Shown in pieces: positions 1 through 12,200 of a stretch of DNA of 64,000 bases. Below the pieces are notes generated by a model. It made no database searches and was not told where the DNA came from. It was given only the letters and a program-made list of their open reading frames with translations. The translations under genes and the position numbers were made by a program. The stretch is from Elymus sibiricus (lineage: Eukaryota; Streptophyta; Magnoliopsida; Poales; Poaceae). How positions within the stretch are numbered: position 1 is the first letter of the stretch; each line of letters opens with the position of its first letter. The DNA lies in assembly GCA_039707655.1 (NCBI GenBank), contig CM077672.1:197384537-197448536 (forward strand), given 5' to 3'.

Positions 1-140
1 TTCACACTTTCACTTTGATCCCTTTTTGGGTTACAAGCATGCTTACCCAATGTTCATGAAAATGTTAAAGCCTAAAGCACTATCACTCTGCTATCTTTGG
101 GTAATAATTTAATTTTGCTTTTGATCATATATCACTACAG

Positions 141-440
141 GTTGTTGTTGGAAAGTCAAAAGGCTACACGGGAAGACCTCAGAAAATATTTTCAGCCCCA
201 AAGTAACAAAGGTGACGACGCCGTTATCACGGCAAGCAAGCTGGCATTCAGTTCAGCTTCCTGACGCGGTTCGGCATGATGGCGGCGCAGATGAAGGCCT
301 TCTTCGACTCCACCGGTGCCTCTGGCAGGAGCAGAGCATCTCCGGCAATCTCGCAGGCGTCTTCTTTGCCACGGGCACCCAGGGCTGGCACGCCATGATT
401 GAGACTATCACCACCCGCTGTCTAGATCGATGCCGGTGAG
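141..440 (+). pseudogene. Broken exon of FQR1/WrbA-type NAD(P)H:quinone oxidoreductase
   Basis: FQR1/WrbA flavodoxin-like enzymes are FMN proteins that reduce quinones with two electrons in the cytosol or at membranes. A pyrimidine-rich stretch ending in an acceptor-like CAG at 138-140 precedes the exon. In one frame the sequence reads GDDAVITASKLA (about 210-246), in another FLTRFGMMAAQMKAFFDSTG (about 259-318), and in a third LWQEQSISGNLAGVFFATGT (about 320-380). These correspond to consecutive conserved parts of the family, including the TRFGMMAAQ and FFxTGTQG motifs that line the FMN site. At least two frame changes plus loss of the usual EADG(I/V)LFG(F/I)P segment break the reading frame, and similarity stops soon after GTQG, before the C-terminal half. 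Recognition is from memory of the family; no other exon is visible in the window. Confidence 0.72.
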
Positions 441-1256
441 GAAAAAAAATACACGGAGCTACACAACCAAATTCGATCCCCATCAACATCAGGTACAACC
501 CTGGACTAGGGGATCCCATGAAGAAATCTTAGTTAAATAATTTATGAGTGACTGCTAAATTTTACTTGATATTTAGTTCAGAAAAATAGGAGCTAGCTTT
601 AGTTAAGTTAACCATCAATTTGCTTCAGGGTTAATCTGTATTCTTAGCAGATTCCCATGTTAGAGAAAATACTTGCTATAATTAAGTGACTGATACCCCT
701 TAGTTTGAACCACTTTTCGTGTCTCTGTGATCAGTCTTCTACCCTGTAAAACTGTTGCTTCTCTGTTTATGCAACCTATTAATATCTATGAAACCCATAC
801 ACTTGCTCTGGTTTTTGAATGTGCACTGATTGCCGTGTCTTATATTTTTAACCAGCAACATGGACCTGTCACTCGTCTGTACTGCTTGTCTTGTCGCTAA
901 AATAAGTTCAGTAACACTGCTATGCACATGCTATACCCACATCGCCAAAAAGAAATAACAAGTACAGTAGCCTAATTAGTAGTGCACCTTACCCACACCA
1001 AGTGTTTATATAGATCCAAATATTCCAACACACGTAGTCATCTGTGTGAGTTTGTATGGGTCATAGATCAGTTTGTCGAGAACAAACTCCGGACGTATTA
1101 TCTTCAGACAAGTAAACCTTTTCCTTTGCCTTTGAGATTCTGTCGTGGAATTTCTGGGTTCTAAATGGTGTTTACTCTTCTAAAAATGCGATAACATGGT
1201 ATGGATAGGCTCGTTAGGATTTGCAATTGCAGTGGAGGTTCTCTTTTGCACTATAT
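441..1256. other. Non-coding, no recognisable element
   Basis: This AT-rich stretch has only short random-looking ORFs. I see no TIR, LTR, primer site or tandem structure. It may be old intron or intergenic DNA linked to the quinone reductase fragment. Confidence 0.5.
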
Positions 1257-1426
1257 AAATGCATGAATATGTTCTTTCTGGAAATCCAACACATCTTTTC
1301 TTGATTTATTCTTTGTCCAGAGTTAACCAAACACTGTTCACTTCGGATGAAAGCTCATTCAATCATGAACCTTTACAAATGCATGAATATTTTCTTTCTG
1401 GAAATTCAGCACATCTTTTCTTGAAT
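1257..1426. repeat. Direct duplication, 120-bp spacing
   Basis: A segment of about 50 bp beginning AAATGCATGAATATGTTCTT at 1257 recurs at 1377 with a few substitutions. Both copies contain the string CACATCTTTTCTTGA. The spacing is exactly 120 bp, so this is a local tandem duplication whose second half has diverged. Confidence 0.8.
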
Positions 1427-2819
1427 TATTGTTGTTTGTTAAAACATAAAAGTCACACAATATAGTTTACTTACTGTTTTCTTGTTCGCTTCTCTCACAG
1501 AATAGGAGTTGCAAGTTAGTACCTTCTTAAAGTATGCTACTGAATCTATCTATGGTAAGTCTGCAACCTAGAACTAACATCTTGCTCCTGCCTACTACAT
1601 GTACAATGGTTCCATCAGGAATAATTATGCCCTACGTGGGAGAATGGCCTTACACTTAGATTTGGCAGTAGTTAGAGAAATATAAATATCAGGTAGCTGG
1701 ACTACTTTGACACATAGGTGAGAAAAAAAATCCAACTGCTGAAACTCTTTCTGTGCTATACGAGGTATCCAGTTCCTTTGGATTATATGGTAAAAACATC
1801 TCTTGTTTTGGAATATCATGAACATTCTTTATGAAGTGCTCCCTAGGGATAATCTACAGTTAGAAATAGAGGGAGAGGAACTGGCTCCGCTCTCCCACGC
1901 AGCCACACCAACGTCGTCGCCTCGAGGGAGGAGTGGGTGGGAGGATTAGGCGGCGACGACGGTTTTGATTCGACGCCGGAGGCGGTGGATCGATCCCATC
2001 GAAATGGCAAGGTCACAACGACTCATCTACATGTGACATACTCTTTCTTGTGTACGTGAGCAAGAATATTGAAAATTTCCTCGTGTAGCTTTCCTAACAA
2101 ATATCAGTCTGGTGAACATCAGCTTGTATAACTTGATTGTTTGTAGAGACTTATCCATGTGACTTATGATGCACATGAATAGCATTTATCTGCTATGCTT
2201 ATTAGAAGTGCTCATGTATGAATCACATTTATCTGCTAAGCTTTCAAGAAATACTCATGCACACAACAAGGACCAAATAAGCCAGCTGAATGGGCGGCAG
2301 CAAACCAGGCACCGCACAAGCACGCCTCAAGCGGCACCACCGGGTGGCGCCCCAACCACTAGTGTACGTCAATGTTAGGTAGCATGTGAGAGTCACCCTA
2401 GTTGGCGCTCATGAGCATGACCACTATTTCTACAGCGGCTCATCGTACAACCACTATTTTCTACAGCGCCTCATCGTACAACCACTGCAACAAAACCAAA
2501 AAACCTTATCTAAAAACAAAATCACAGAATATGACGAATATGTTTATGCAACAAAAATTTACGAGATTGCGAATAAGGTACACACAGTACAATGCAGGAA
2601 GCGGTAGAAAAAAATGCAAAGTTGCAACAAGTATTTTACATGATCGTAGTAGTTTGTTACGGCTCCGCTGTCCGGTTTTGCAACAACCATGGTTTGGCTT
2701 GCAGCACGACGATTTGCTTTTGAGGTAGCAAAACTACAGTAATTAAAATGACCGTCCGATCGTCCACCTCGCGAGTCATTTGATTCACGTGCGACGACGG
2801 CCATCTAATCTGGTTGCGT
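1427..2819. other. Low-copy sequence with small duplications
   Basis: A GC-rich patch at about 1888-2010 ends in an ATG (2004) followed by a 10-codon ORF, and resembles a 5' UTR or first-exon remnant, but I cannot assign it. Two small duplications are visible: TTTATCTGCTA(T/A)GCTT at about 2186 and 2228, and a roughly 28-bp repeat containing CTCATCGTACAACCACT at about 2440-2486. No convincing gene is present. Confidence 0.45.
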
Positions 2820-4110
2820 CAGCTGACCCGTCTGTTTGCAACATGGGCTATGTTGTACAACATGAGCCATGTTGCGCTCGCTGATCTGTGTCCCGTCAAC
2901 TCGTCCAGCTGTAGGTGGATGTTTGCAACATGAGCCACTGGATTCATGTCGCTAGTCGTTGGGTGTGGATGCCACCGCAACATTCCTCATGTTTTGGAAA
3001 CAAAGCCGATGTTGACACCGCAAAATTCCTCATGTTTTGAAAACATAGTCTATGCTGACACCGCAACATTCCTCGTGTTTTGAAAACGTCAGCAGAGCTG
3101 CAATTCGACCGGCGATATTTTTGAAACACCGACTGACATGCAACATGAGGCTGTATCGATTCACAACCCCCATAACAAGGAGGTCGCAGATGTGTTGCAG
3201 TGGCAACGCGGGTGATGTTGTGACTGCAACATGGGCAGTGTTGTGCGGCAACGGCTGCAACTTAGGGGATGTTGCGTCTACAAGATGGGACATGTTGCGA
3301 CGGCCGTAACATTGGCGATGTTGTGCAGCGACGACTGCAACTTGGGAGATGTTGCGAGTGCAACGCGGGACATCCCGGATTGCATTGTCATGTCCCGCCT
3401 TGTAACGGTAGCGCAGCCTAGCAAACATCACGTCTCGGTTTGCGATAGTGTTGGTCCAATGCAAAGCCATTGCAATAATACGGCGCCCGCCAGGCAACAT
3501 TGTGTCTGACTTGCAAGTGCCGACCTATCAACGTGGCGCTCCAACTTGTGGTGGCTGGCCTTTGCAATAAATTGACGCTAGCCACGCAACATCCTACCTG
3601 AATGCAACAACGATGGTGCCGGCCATGCAACGCCATGCCGTGGCTTGTGGCAGCAAGCCTTTGCAACAACTTGGCGTCCGCCACGCAACATCATGCTTGC
3701 CTTGCAACAATGACATTGCCGACCTTGCAACGTCAAGGTCGCACCCTGACTTGTGGCTGCTAGCCTTCGCAACAACTCGGCGCCTGCCATGCAACATCGT
3801 GTCTGAGTTGCAACAACGATGGTGCCAACATTGCAAAGTCGCGTCCCGACTTGCCGCGGCTAGCCTTTGCAACAACACGGCGCCCGACATGTAATATCGC
3901 GCCTGACTTGCAGCTACCGCGGTGTTGGCCTTGCAACCTCGCACCACAATTTGTGGCAGAGCATCAGTGGCACCGACCTCGCAGTGTCGAGTCCCGGGTT
4001 GCAACAACGCCGACCAGTCATTGTAGCACCAAGGGTCTTGCTTGCAACATAGACGACGTCGACCTTGCAATGTCAAATCGTGTCCCGGCTTGTAGCGGCA
4101 CACCATGGTG
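2820..4110. repeat. TTGCAAC-rich degenerate tandem array
   Basis: The whole stretch is made of imperfect repeats rich in TTGCAAC/GCAACAT. Three subregions can be separated. At about 2970-3100, three units of about 43 bp contain ATTCCTC(A/G)TGTTTTG. At about 3190-3380, short units alternate GCAAC and GATGTTG. At about 3560-4090, roughly 100-bp units start CAACAACGATGGTGCC at about 3607, 3704, 3811, 3914 and 4009. The long ORFs on both strands here are by-products of repeats lacking stop codons. A similar GCTACAACCGG array lies at 61900-62460. Confidence 0.75.
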
Positions 4111-5352
4111 TGATGACAATCAACAGCAACTTATTGTGTTTCTTTAGTGAGAAAAAAAACACAATGTTGAGCATAGTACCTAGTACCAGGTAGTACACGG
4201 GCAGCAATGCATTAACGAGCGGGTCTTTATCACATGAAAATAAATCTGGTAGTAGCATGCATGCAACACACGGGAAGAGCAACGAGCGGGTCTTTTATCA
4301 CATAAAAAAATCCGGTAGCATGCACATGGCAGCACAGGGGAAGAGACGCGCGTGGGAGCACGACCGTTTAGCTTCGCGGCAGGTGCACGCGCATGCAGTC
4401 GTGGGCCCCGACCTGGACACGTGTTTGGCAGGGAGGAGACTGATGCGTGCTCGTTATCAGCCGGTTTAAAACAAGTGTTTTCCTTTGATAATTATCAAGA
4501 AAAACAATAGACACTAGAATTGAAAGATAACTGGAGGCAGGATGGCAAGTACCAGCCTTCTTCTTTTTCTGATTGTACGTCGTCTATTGGAGATTAAAAA
4601 TTACAAACCAACACTAATGAAAAGGGACACTTGCAAATGTCGTCACCATACCAGGCCTTAAAAGACCGCAATAGTCACTCACCGATTGATATGAGATCTA
4701 GAAATCAATGAAAAAACATCAGTTGGAGCATTACCCCCACACAGTATAGACTTGCAATCCATCAGCACCAGCCCAGAGAGTTGAAGAAACCACACCATTT
4801 TACAGAATAACACGGAGCCAGCTGCTCTCCGTGATAGACACACCAACTGTTAAGATCCAAAGGGAGCCAATAGATATGGCGATACAACCTCTCATAGGCC
4901 ATTCGTCGATGCCGGATCAGACATCGTCGAGGTAGGGAGAGGTCAGAGAGACATTATTCCAACATGCCATCATCGCTGCCACCTCGTCGAACCGCCAGGG
5001 AAACAAAACATAGGAAAAAGACAAACTATTCTCCACTCCTCTTGCCACTAATGATGTTGTCCGACGGGAGAGAGGAGGGGGACCGAGGCGGTGATGTGGA
5101 TAAGACCTTTGGTAGCGGCTCTAGGGTTTGCAACAGGAGGAGATTCTCTATGGTGGTTGGGGACTTGGAGTAGCAAACAAAGGTTCATGCCAGAAACTGA
5201 GTCAGGCCCACTTGCAAGGCCAACCTTCATTACAATTTTTTTTGCAAGGCCAACCGATGGGGCTGAAATTGTCCCACATACGCCGGGTGACATTGTGTCA
5301 CTGACATGTGACATTGTGTCACTGACATGTGGGCGGTTGGCATGTCCTCTTA
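4111..5352. other. Non-coding with two short tandem duplications
   Basis: A 67-bp direct duplication begins AACGAGCGGGTCTTT at 4214 and again at 4281. A 21-bp unit (TGACATTGTGTCACTGACATG less one base) is repeated twice at 5288-5329. Otherwise no coding or element structure is supported. Confidence 0.5.
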
Positions 5353-5697
5353 GGGCATCTCCATTGGTAATCACCAAACGGATCACAGACATCTGACCGT
5401 GCGTCGACCATACAACCATGTCTCCCATAATTTTCCCCATTTCAAACAATTCAAACATGGCATCCATACAAAATTTGACAGAGTTCAACAAATTCCATGC
5501 AAACTAAACAAAATTTAACGAGTTTGATATATATTACAGGCAAACCACCCCAAATTAAACTAAACTTAACTAATTCAGAACTAAGTAGCAGGCGGTGACC
5601 TAGTAGGAATGGCCTTCGAGGCCACCCGGGCCACCGTCGTTGTCACTGTCGTCGTCGTCTGAGCGACGGTTGAGGAAGTAGGGCTAGCCACCGCCGG
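5353..5697 (-). mobile_element. Possible DNA-transposon end with coding remnant
   Basis: The segment starts GGGCATCTCCA, a type of terminal motif common in grass TIR transposons. On the minus strand, about 5600-5690 reads an acidic tail, RRSDDDDSDNDGGPGG, followed by a stop codon and an AT-rich 3' UTR-like region running toward 5353. This looks like the 3' end of a transposon-borne gene cut at 5697 by the next element. The family is not assigned. Confidence 0.35.
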
Positions 5698-6650
5698 TGA
5701 GATGAGAACACAATAAGATGAACACAAATGATACACTGAGATAAACAACACAATATAATGAATCCAAGTTCAAGTGACCAAAGTACGCCACAAGTAAAGA
5801 GCTAGGGTTAGGGATAACTGAAGACTCCGGAGACGAGGATTTATCCCGATGTTCACTTCGTTGGAGGGAAGCTACTCACCGTTGGAGGGAGTGTTACCAT
5901 GAAGGCACACTTGCACCACAAAGGCTCACCCTATTATTATCATGACGAAGGCGATTCCCAACCACTAGTTGTAGACCTTGAGGCGTCCTCCAAACCTTCA
6001 CAAATGTCGAGGAAGATCACAAATTGATTTCTCACTGGGAGTGGAGTCTCCAACCTCCAAAAGTCACAAAATCCACCAAGGAAACAAGAGTGAATGAACT
6101 TTTGCTTTGGTGGAATTGTAGATCGGGCACCTCTCTTTCACTCTGCAAAATATCAACAAGTTTGAGTGAAGGGAAGGGGCTCCAAGAAATTTGAGCTAGA
6201 ATTAATGGAGGAGAGACATGGAGTTGTCAACTTCTTCGCGGGGAAGAAAGGGCCTATTCATAGCTAGCCCTCAAATCCAACTGTTACCACAAATTTTCTT
6301 CGTGGCCTAGAAGTTCCTGGCAGCCCCGAAAGTGCCTCCCCAGAAGTTTCAGGTTCCAGGAAGGTTCCGGGATTTACAGAAGGTTTGCAACTAGGTTGCA
6401 CACCTTCTGAACACCTCAGAAGCTGGCCGGACCCTAAAAGTTCCAGGCAGGTTCTGGGATTTACATAAGGTTTGCAATCTACTGCAAACTTTCTGAACAC
6501 CCAAGATGCTTGTCGGACCTTGTCATGAAGTACCGGGCCCCAGAAGTTCCATGCATCCCTGAAAGTTCTGAGCTATGCAGAAAGGTGGAACTTGAACTGA
6601 TTTAGAGGCACTCGCTTTTAGATATTGGGTATGATTTTAGGTGCATTTTT
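5698..6650 (-). mobile_element. LTR-retrotransposon remnant, probably a minus-strand LTR
   Basis: On the minus strand the sequence has an LTR-like make-up: a GAATAGGCCC-type leader near 6245, a long untranslated region and an end near CTCATCTCA at 5698. Repeated GGTTCC(G/A)GGATTTAC(A/G) units occur at 6364 and 6447. No primer site or second LTR is present, so this is a fragment. Assignment to copia is a guess from general resemblance. Confidence 0.4.
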
Positions 6651-6881
6651 TATGTGTAAATGCAGTTTATTCCCACAATATGTCTAAGGTGCACCTTCTC
6701 TTAATAGTGTGGTTGGCCTATTGACTTAAAATAAAATATAAATACATCTACAAGCGCTTATTTTTCCTTTTCCAAAATGGTGGTGGTGGTAGTGGGGGGG
6801 GGGGGGGGTGAGCGTCCAACCATCTATACTTCTCTTGATGATGCGGCTACACTCTTTGTAGACTCAAGCATGTGGTTCGAA

Positions 6882-7089
6882 CAGTGGCGGACCTAGAGCT
6901 TGACCTAGAGGGGTGCCAACCTTATCACTCACAATAAAAATATCATGTATAACCATAAAAAATGTCAGTTTAGCATTTTTATCCTATAATACACAGAGGA
7001 TTAGACTAACTACTACTAGGTAAAAAAGGATTTGCATTTTTGGAGGGGGTGCCAGGGCACCCACGGCATCCCCACTAGATCCGCCACTG
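6882..7089. mobile_element. hAT-type MITE
   Basis: This 208-bp element has terminal inverted repeats CAGTGGCGGACCTAG at the left and the complement of CAGTGGCGGATCTAG at the right, with one mismatch in 15. It is flanked by a perfect 8-bp target duplication, GGTTCGAA, at 6874-6881 and 7090-7097. An 8-bp duplication and a CAGTGGCGG terminus are diagnostic for the hAT superfamily. There is no coding capacity, so it is a non-autonomous miniature element. Confidence 0.93.
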
Positions 7090-7097
7090 GGTTCGAA

Positions 7098-7745
7098 CAT
7101 AAATTATGTTGTCATTAACACAAAAAACAATTAAGGCATTATTGCCCTTTCAACCCCCCTTTGGCATTGGTGACAACATAACTTGACAATATTTTGTATG
7201 ATAAGCTCATTAACATGTTTCTTACGAAGAGAGGCAAGAGATCCCCCCCCCCTAGATTCATGCCCCCGTTTTAGTTTTTGCATTTGAATACAAGAGGCAC
7301 ACACATAGAGAAATACTCCCCCTATTTCATTATAAACCAACATTACTCCTATAATGGATGCTAGAGTACCCCGCCTCCTTGGGGCTTCGCAGGTGAGAGG
7401 CCCTCTGAGCCGCCCGCTTCCGGATGGCGTCCGTGAGGGCCTCTCCGCGCCGTCCGATCAGCCCGGACTGCGCGCGCCCGGGCGACCCGGCTAGGAGGTC
7501 CATGACGGGTGGACCGCGGGGACCCTCCCGAGGCCACCGTCATTGGGCGGCTTTGGGCTCGAGCGCCCTTTCGTGCGTTGCTCCGTGCATGGGAAGGGAG
7601 CTAGGCCCGCCTGTCGGTGCCGTCCGTCGGCGCTGGCCTGGTCCGATCGTGCCAGGGTGGGTGTGCGGTGCGGCCGCATGCGCCGTTGTGGTCGCACCAG
7701 ACGGGCATGTCCGGTCTGACCAGTCTGGGTGTGTGTCGCACCAGG
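7098..7745. other. Unassigned; AT-rich then GC-rich
   Basis: 7098-7360 is AT-rich with two homopolymer C runs. 7360-7745 is strongly GC-rich with ORFs on both strands that do not resemble any family I know. The Athila element starts right after CCAGG (7741-7745), which would be its left target duplication. Confidence 0.4.
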
Positions 7746-9155
7746 TGATACGTCTCCGTTGTATCTACTTTTCCAAACACTTTTGCTCTTGTTTTGGACT
7801 CTAATTTGCATGATTTGAATGAAACTAACTCAGATTGACGCTGTTTTCAGCAGAACTACCATGGTGTTGTTTTTGTGCAGAAATCAAAGTTCTCGGATTT
7901 GGACAAAACTTTTTGGAGAATTTTTATGGAATATATAAAAATTATTGGTGCAAGAATCAATAGAAGAGGGGCCACCTGTTGCCCACAAGGCAACAGGCGC
8001 GACCCCCCTAGGGCGCGCCCTGATGCCTTGTGGGGCCCACAGGCGGCCGTCTGACCTAATTCCAACGCTATAAATTCTCTTTCCTCGAGAAAAAAAATAA
8101 GAGAAGAAGTTTTTGCGTTTTACGATACGGAGCCGCCGCCACCTCCTGTTCTTCATCGGGAGGGCTGATCTAGAGTCCGTTCGGGGCTCCGGAGAGGGGG
8201 ATTCGACGCCGTCGTCATCATCAACCATCCTCCATCATCAATTTCATGATGCTCACCACCGAGCGTGAGTAATTCCTTCGTAGGCTTGCTGGACGGTGAT
8301 GGGTTGGATGAGATTTATCATGTAATCGAGTCAATTTGTTAGGGCTTTGATTCCTAGTATCCACTATGTTCTGAGATTGATGTTGCTATGACTTTGCTAT
8401 GCTTAATGCTTGTCACTAGGGCCCGAGTGCCATGATTTCTGATCTGAACCCTTTATGTTTTCATGAATATATTTGTGTTCTTGATCCTATCTTGCAAGTT
8501 ATATGCACCTGTTACGTGTTATGATCCGCATACCCCAAGGTGACAATAATTGAGATTCTTTCCGGTGATTACCGTAGTTTGAGGAGTTCATGTATTCACT
8601 AAGTGCTAATGCTTTGTTCCGGTTCTCTATTAAAAGGAGGCCTTAATATCCCTTAGTTTCCTTAAGGACCCCGCTGCCACGGGAGGGTAGGACAAAAGAT
8701 GTCATGCAAGTTCTTATTATAAGCACGTATGACTATATACGGAATACATGCCTACATTACATTGATGAATTGGAGCTATTGTGTATCGCCCTAGGTTGTG
8801 ACTATTATATGATGAATATCATCCAACATAATTATCATCACTGATCCAATGCCTACGACTTTCTCATATTGGTTTTTGCTAAGTTACTTTGTTGCTACTG
8901 CTTTACACTTGCTACAAACTGCTACTGTTACTGTTGTTGTTACTATTGTTACTATTGCTACTGCTATCAAAACTATCATATTATTGTGCTACTAAATACT
9001 TTGCTGCAGATATTTTATCTCTAGGTGTGGTTGAATTGACAACTCAACTGCTAATACTTGCAAATATTCTTTGGCTCCCCTTGTGTCGAATCAATAAATC
9101 TGGGTGAAATACTACCGTGAAAACTGTTGCGATCCCCTATACTTGTGGGTTATCA
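7746..9155 (+). repeat. 5' LTR of the Athila-type element
   Basis: It runs from TGATACGTCTCC to GGGTTATCA (1410 bp). A TATA-like CTATAAAT lies at about 8068. The first 1120 bp align with the truncated 3' LTR at 15148. A (TTG/CTA)-rich trinucleotide stretch at 8890-8975 lies in the part missing from the 3' LTR. Confidence 0.88.
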
Positions 9156-9167
9156 AGACCTTTTTTC

Positions 9168-9184
9168 TGGCGCCGTTGCCGGGG
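9168..9184 (+). promoter_or_regulatory. Primer binding site, tRNA-Asp type
   Basis: TGGCGCCGTTGCCGGGG lies 12 bp after the LTR end. This is the complement of the 3' end of tRNA-Asp and is the usual minus-strand primer site of Athila-type elements. Confidence 0.88.
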
Positions 9185-9234
9185 AGCATAGCTCTATTGG
9201 TTGAGTCACTTGGGATTTATATCCGTTGATCACT

Positions 9235-12200
9235 ATGACGAATCTGAAAGACTCTAAGACCAAGATCGTTCCCTCTAAGACGAGGGGAGGTAAGGAACTG
9301 CCATCTAGCTCTGCACTTGATTCACCTTCTGTTTTGAGTAGGCTTGCGACACCACCACCTGCTATTCATTCTGATATGTCGCAAGTTATTGATGATACTA
9401 CATCTGCTATGAATGAAACTATTGATGATGCTAGTACTATGCTTGATACTACTATGCCACTTGGTGAATTTCTTGATGAACAACTTGCTAAAGCTAAAGA
9501 AATTGAGAATGCTGAAAATGTTGAAACTCTTGAGAATTATGATTCACCTATTATGCCTAGTCCTCCTAATAGAGTTGAATCACCTGATGAACATGTCTTT
9601 GATAGGGAGACGGCTAGGGCAATTCTTGCTTGTAATGATAGAGATGAGGTTATAAAATTGCTTGCTGAAATGAAAGAAAAATCTATGGGGGAGAGAATGA
9701 AATATGATCCTAAGTTTGCTACCTCTCCCATATTTGTTACTGATAAAGATTATGAATTCTCTGTCGATCCTGAGTTAATTACTTTGGTTGAATTTGATCC
9801 TTTTCATGGTTATGAAACTAAAACTGTTGTGGCACATCTTACTAAGTTGAATGATATTGCCACCCTATTTGCTCATGAGGAAAAAATTTGCTATTACTAT
9901 ATTCTTAAGTTGTTTCTATTCTCATTAAAGGGTGATGCTACGAAATGGTTTAATGCTCTTGCTCCTGGTTGTGTGCGTAGTCCCCAGGATATGATATATT
10001 ACTTCTCTGAAAAATATTTTCCTGCTCATAAGAAACAAGCTGCCTTACATGAAATATTTAACTTTGCACAAATTGAAGAAGAGAATCTCCCTCAAGCTTG
10101 GGGGAGGCTTCTCCAATTACTTAATGCTTTGCCTGATCATCCTCTTAAGAAAAATGAAATACTTGATATCTTTTATAATGGTCTAACCGATGCTTCTAGG
10201 GACTACCTAGATAGTTGTGTTGGTTGTGTTTTCAGGGAATGAACTGTTGGACAGGCTGAAATACTATTGAATAATATATTGAGAAATGCCGATGATTGGA
10301 CACTTCCTGAACCACCACCTAAGCCAACTCCAAAGAAGAGAGGTATTCTATTCCTCAGTCCAGAAGATATGCAAGAAGCTAAGAAATCTATGAAAGAAAA
10401 AGGTATTAAAGTTGAAGATGTTAAGAATTTACCACCTATCGAAGAAATACATGGGCTCGACATCCCGACATAGGTAGTGGAGGTAAATTTTCTTACTAGA
10501 TTTGATGAAGGTGATATTCCGTATAATAAATCTGCTAGTCAGTGCCTGTATGAATTTGATAATTACATCATTAAAGATGAACACTTTAATATGTATGTTA
10601 GCAATCAACTAAAACGAAATTCCATCATGATTGAACGCTTGAGTGATTTGATGTTTAGAACTTCTAATGATGTTAAATGCTTGAGTAAACATGCTTCTAT
10701 GGTTCAGACTCAGTTAGAACAAATTGCTAAATCACAAAATGATTTGCTTGATGAGATGAATAATAAAAAGAATGATCATGCTGTTAGAGTTGTTACTAGA
10801 GGATGTAGAATGACTCAGGATCCTCTATATCCTGAAGGTCATCCTAAAAGAATTGAACAAGATTCTCAAAGAAATAATATTGATGCACCTAGTCCATCTA
10901 AGAAGAAAAAGAAAAAGAAAGATGATAGAACTTTGCATGCTTCTAGTGAACCTGAGATAGAAAAACCTCCTGAGAATCAAAATGATGCTTCTATTTCTGA
11001 TGCTGAGACACAATCTGGTAATGAACATACACCTAGTGATAATGACAATGATAATGATAATGATGATGTTCATGTTGATGCTCAACTAGATAATGATGTA
11101 GAAATAGAACCTGCTGTTGATCTTGATAACCCACCTCCTAAGAATAAAAGATATGATAAAAGAGACTTTGTTGCTAGAAAACATGGAAAGGAGAGAGAAC
11201 CATGGGTTCAAAAACCTATGCCTTTTCCTACTAAACAATCTAAAAATAAGGATGATGAAGACTTTGAGCGCTTTGTTGAAATGTTTAGACCTGTCTTTTT
11301 GCGCACTCGCCTGATTGATATGTTAAAAATGTCTCCTTATGCTAAATATATGAAAGATATTGTCACTCATAAAATAAAGATACCCGAAGCTGAAATTTCC
11401 ACCATGCTTGCAAATTATTCTTTTAAGGGCGGAGTACCTAAAAATTTAGGAGATCCGGGAATACCTACTATACCATGCTCCATTAAAAGAAGTTATGTCA
11501 AAACTGCTCTATGTGATTTGGGAGCCGGTGTTAGTGTTATGCCTTTCTCTTTATATAGAAGACTTGATTTGAATAAGCTCACACCTACTGAAATATCTTT
11601 GCAAATGGCCGATAAATCCACTGCTATACCTATTGGAATTTGCGAGGATATGCCCGTTGTTATTGCAAATGTTACTATTTTAATGGACTTTGTTCTACTT
11701 GATATGCCCGAGGATGACAACATGTCGATTATCCTTGGAAGACCCTTTTTGAATACTGCAGGGGCTGTTATTGATTGCAATAAAAGCAAGGTCACATTTC
11801 ATGTCAATGGTAATGAGCATACGGTTTATTTCCCGAAGAAACAAACTTCAGTGAATGGTATCAATTATATTGAAAAAGTTTCGACAATCACTATTGGGGG
11901 ATTCAAATTTCCTCTTCCTACCATCAAAAAGAAATATGAGATTCTTATTGTTGGGGAGATGCATATCCCCGTTGAGAAATTTGTTCGTAGGAACATGAAC
12001 ATTTTTAGAAGGAGTTCCTCAAGGAGGAGGTCCTCCGAGGCATCAATGAGTGAAAGCCCCGCGCGCCAATCATATGTTGAACCAAGGGCAAGTTCGGTGC
12101 GGGGTGCCGAAGCAAAATCATGTCGATGGCCGTGCGACGAGTTCATGCTAAGTGCAGGCATCAAGGAAGAATTTGACCAATATATTCACAACACCGAGCT

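Noticed and set aside
2386..4147. Many ORFs of 60-170 codons in the TTGCAAC array
   Set aside because: Stop-free frames on both strands follow from the repeat unit itself; no known domain.
6790..6815. Poly-G/GGT tract as a regulatory element
   Set aside because: Simple homopolymer next to GGT repeats; no supporting context.
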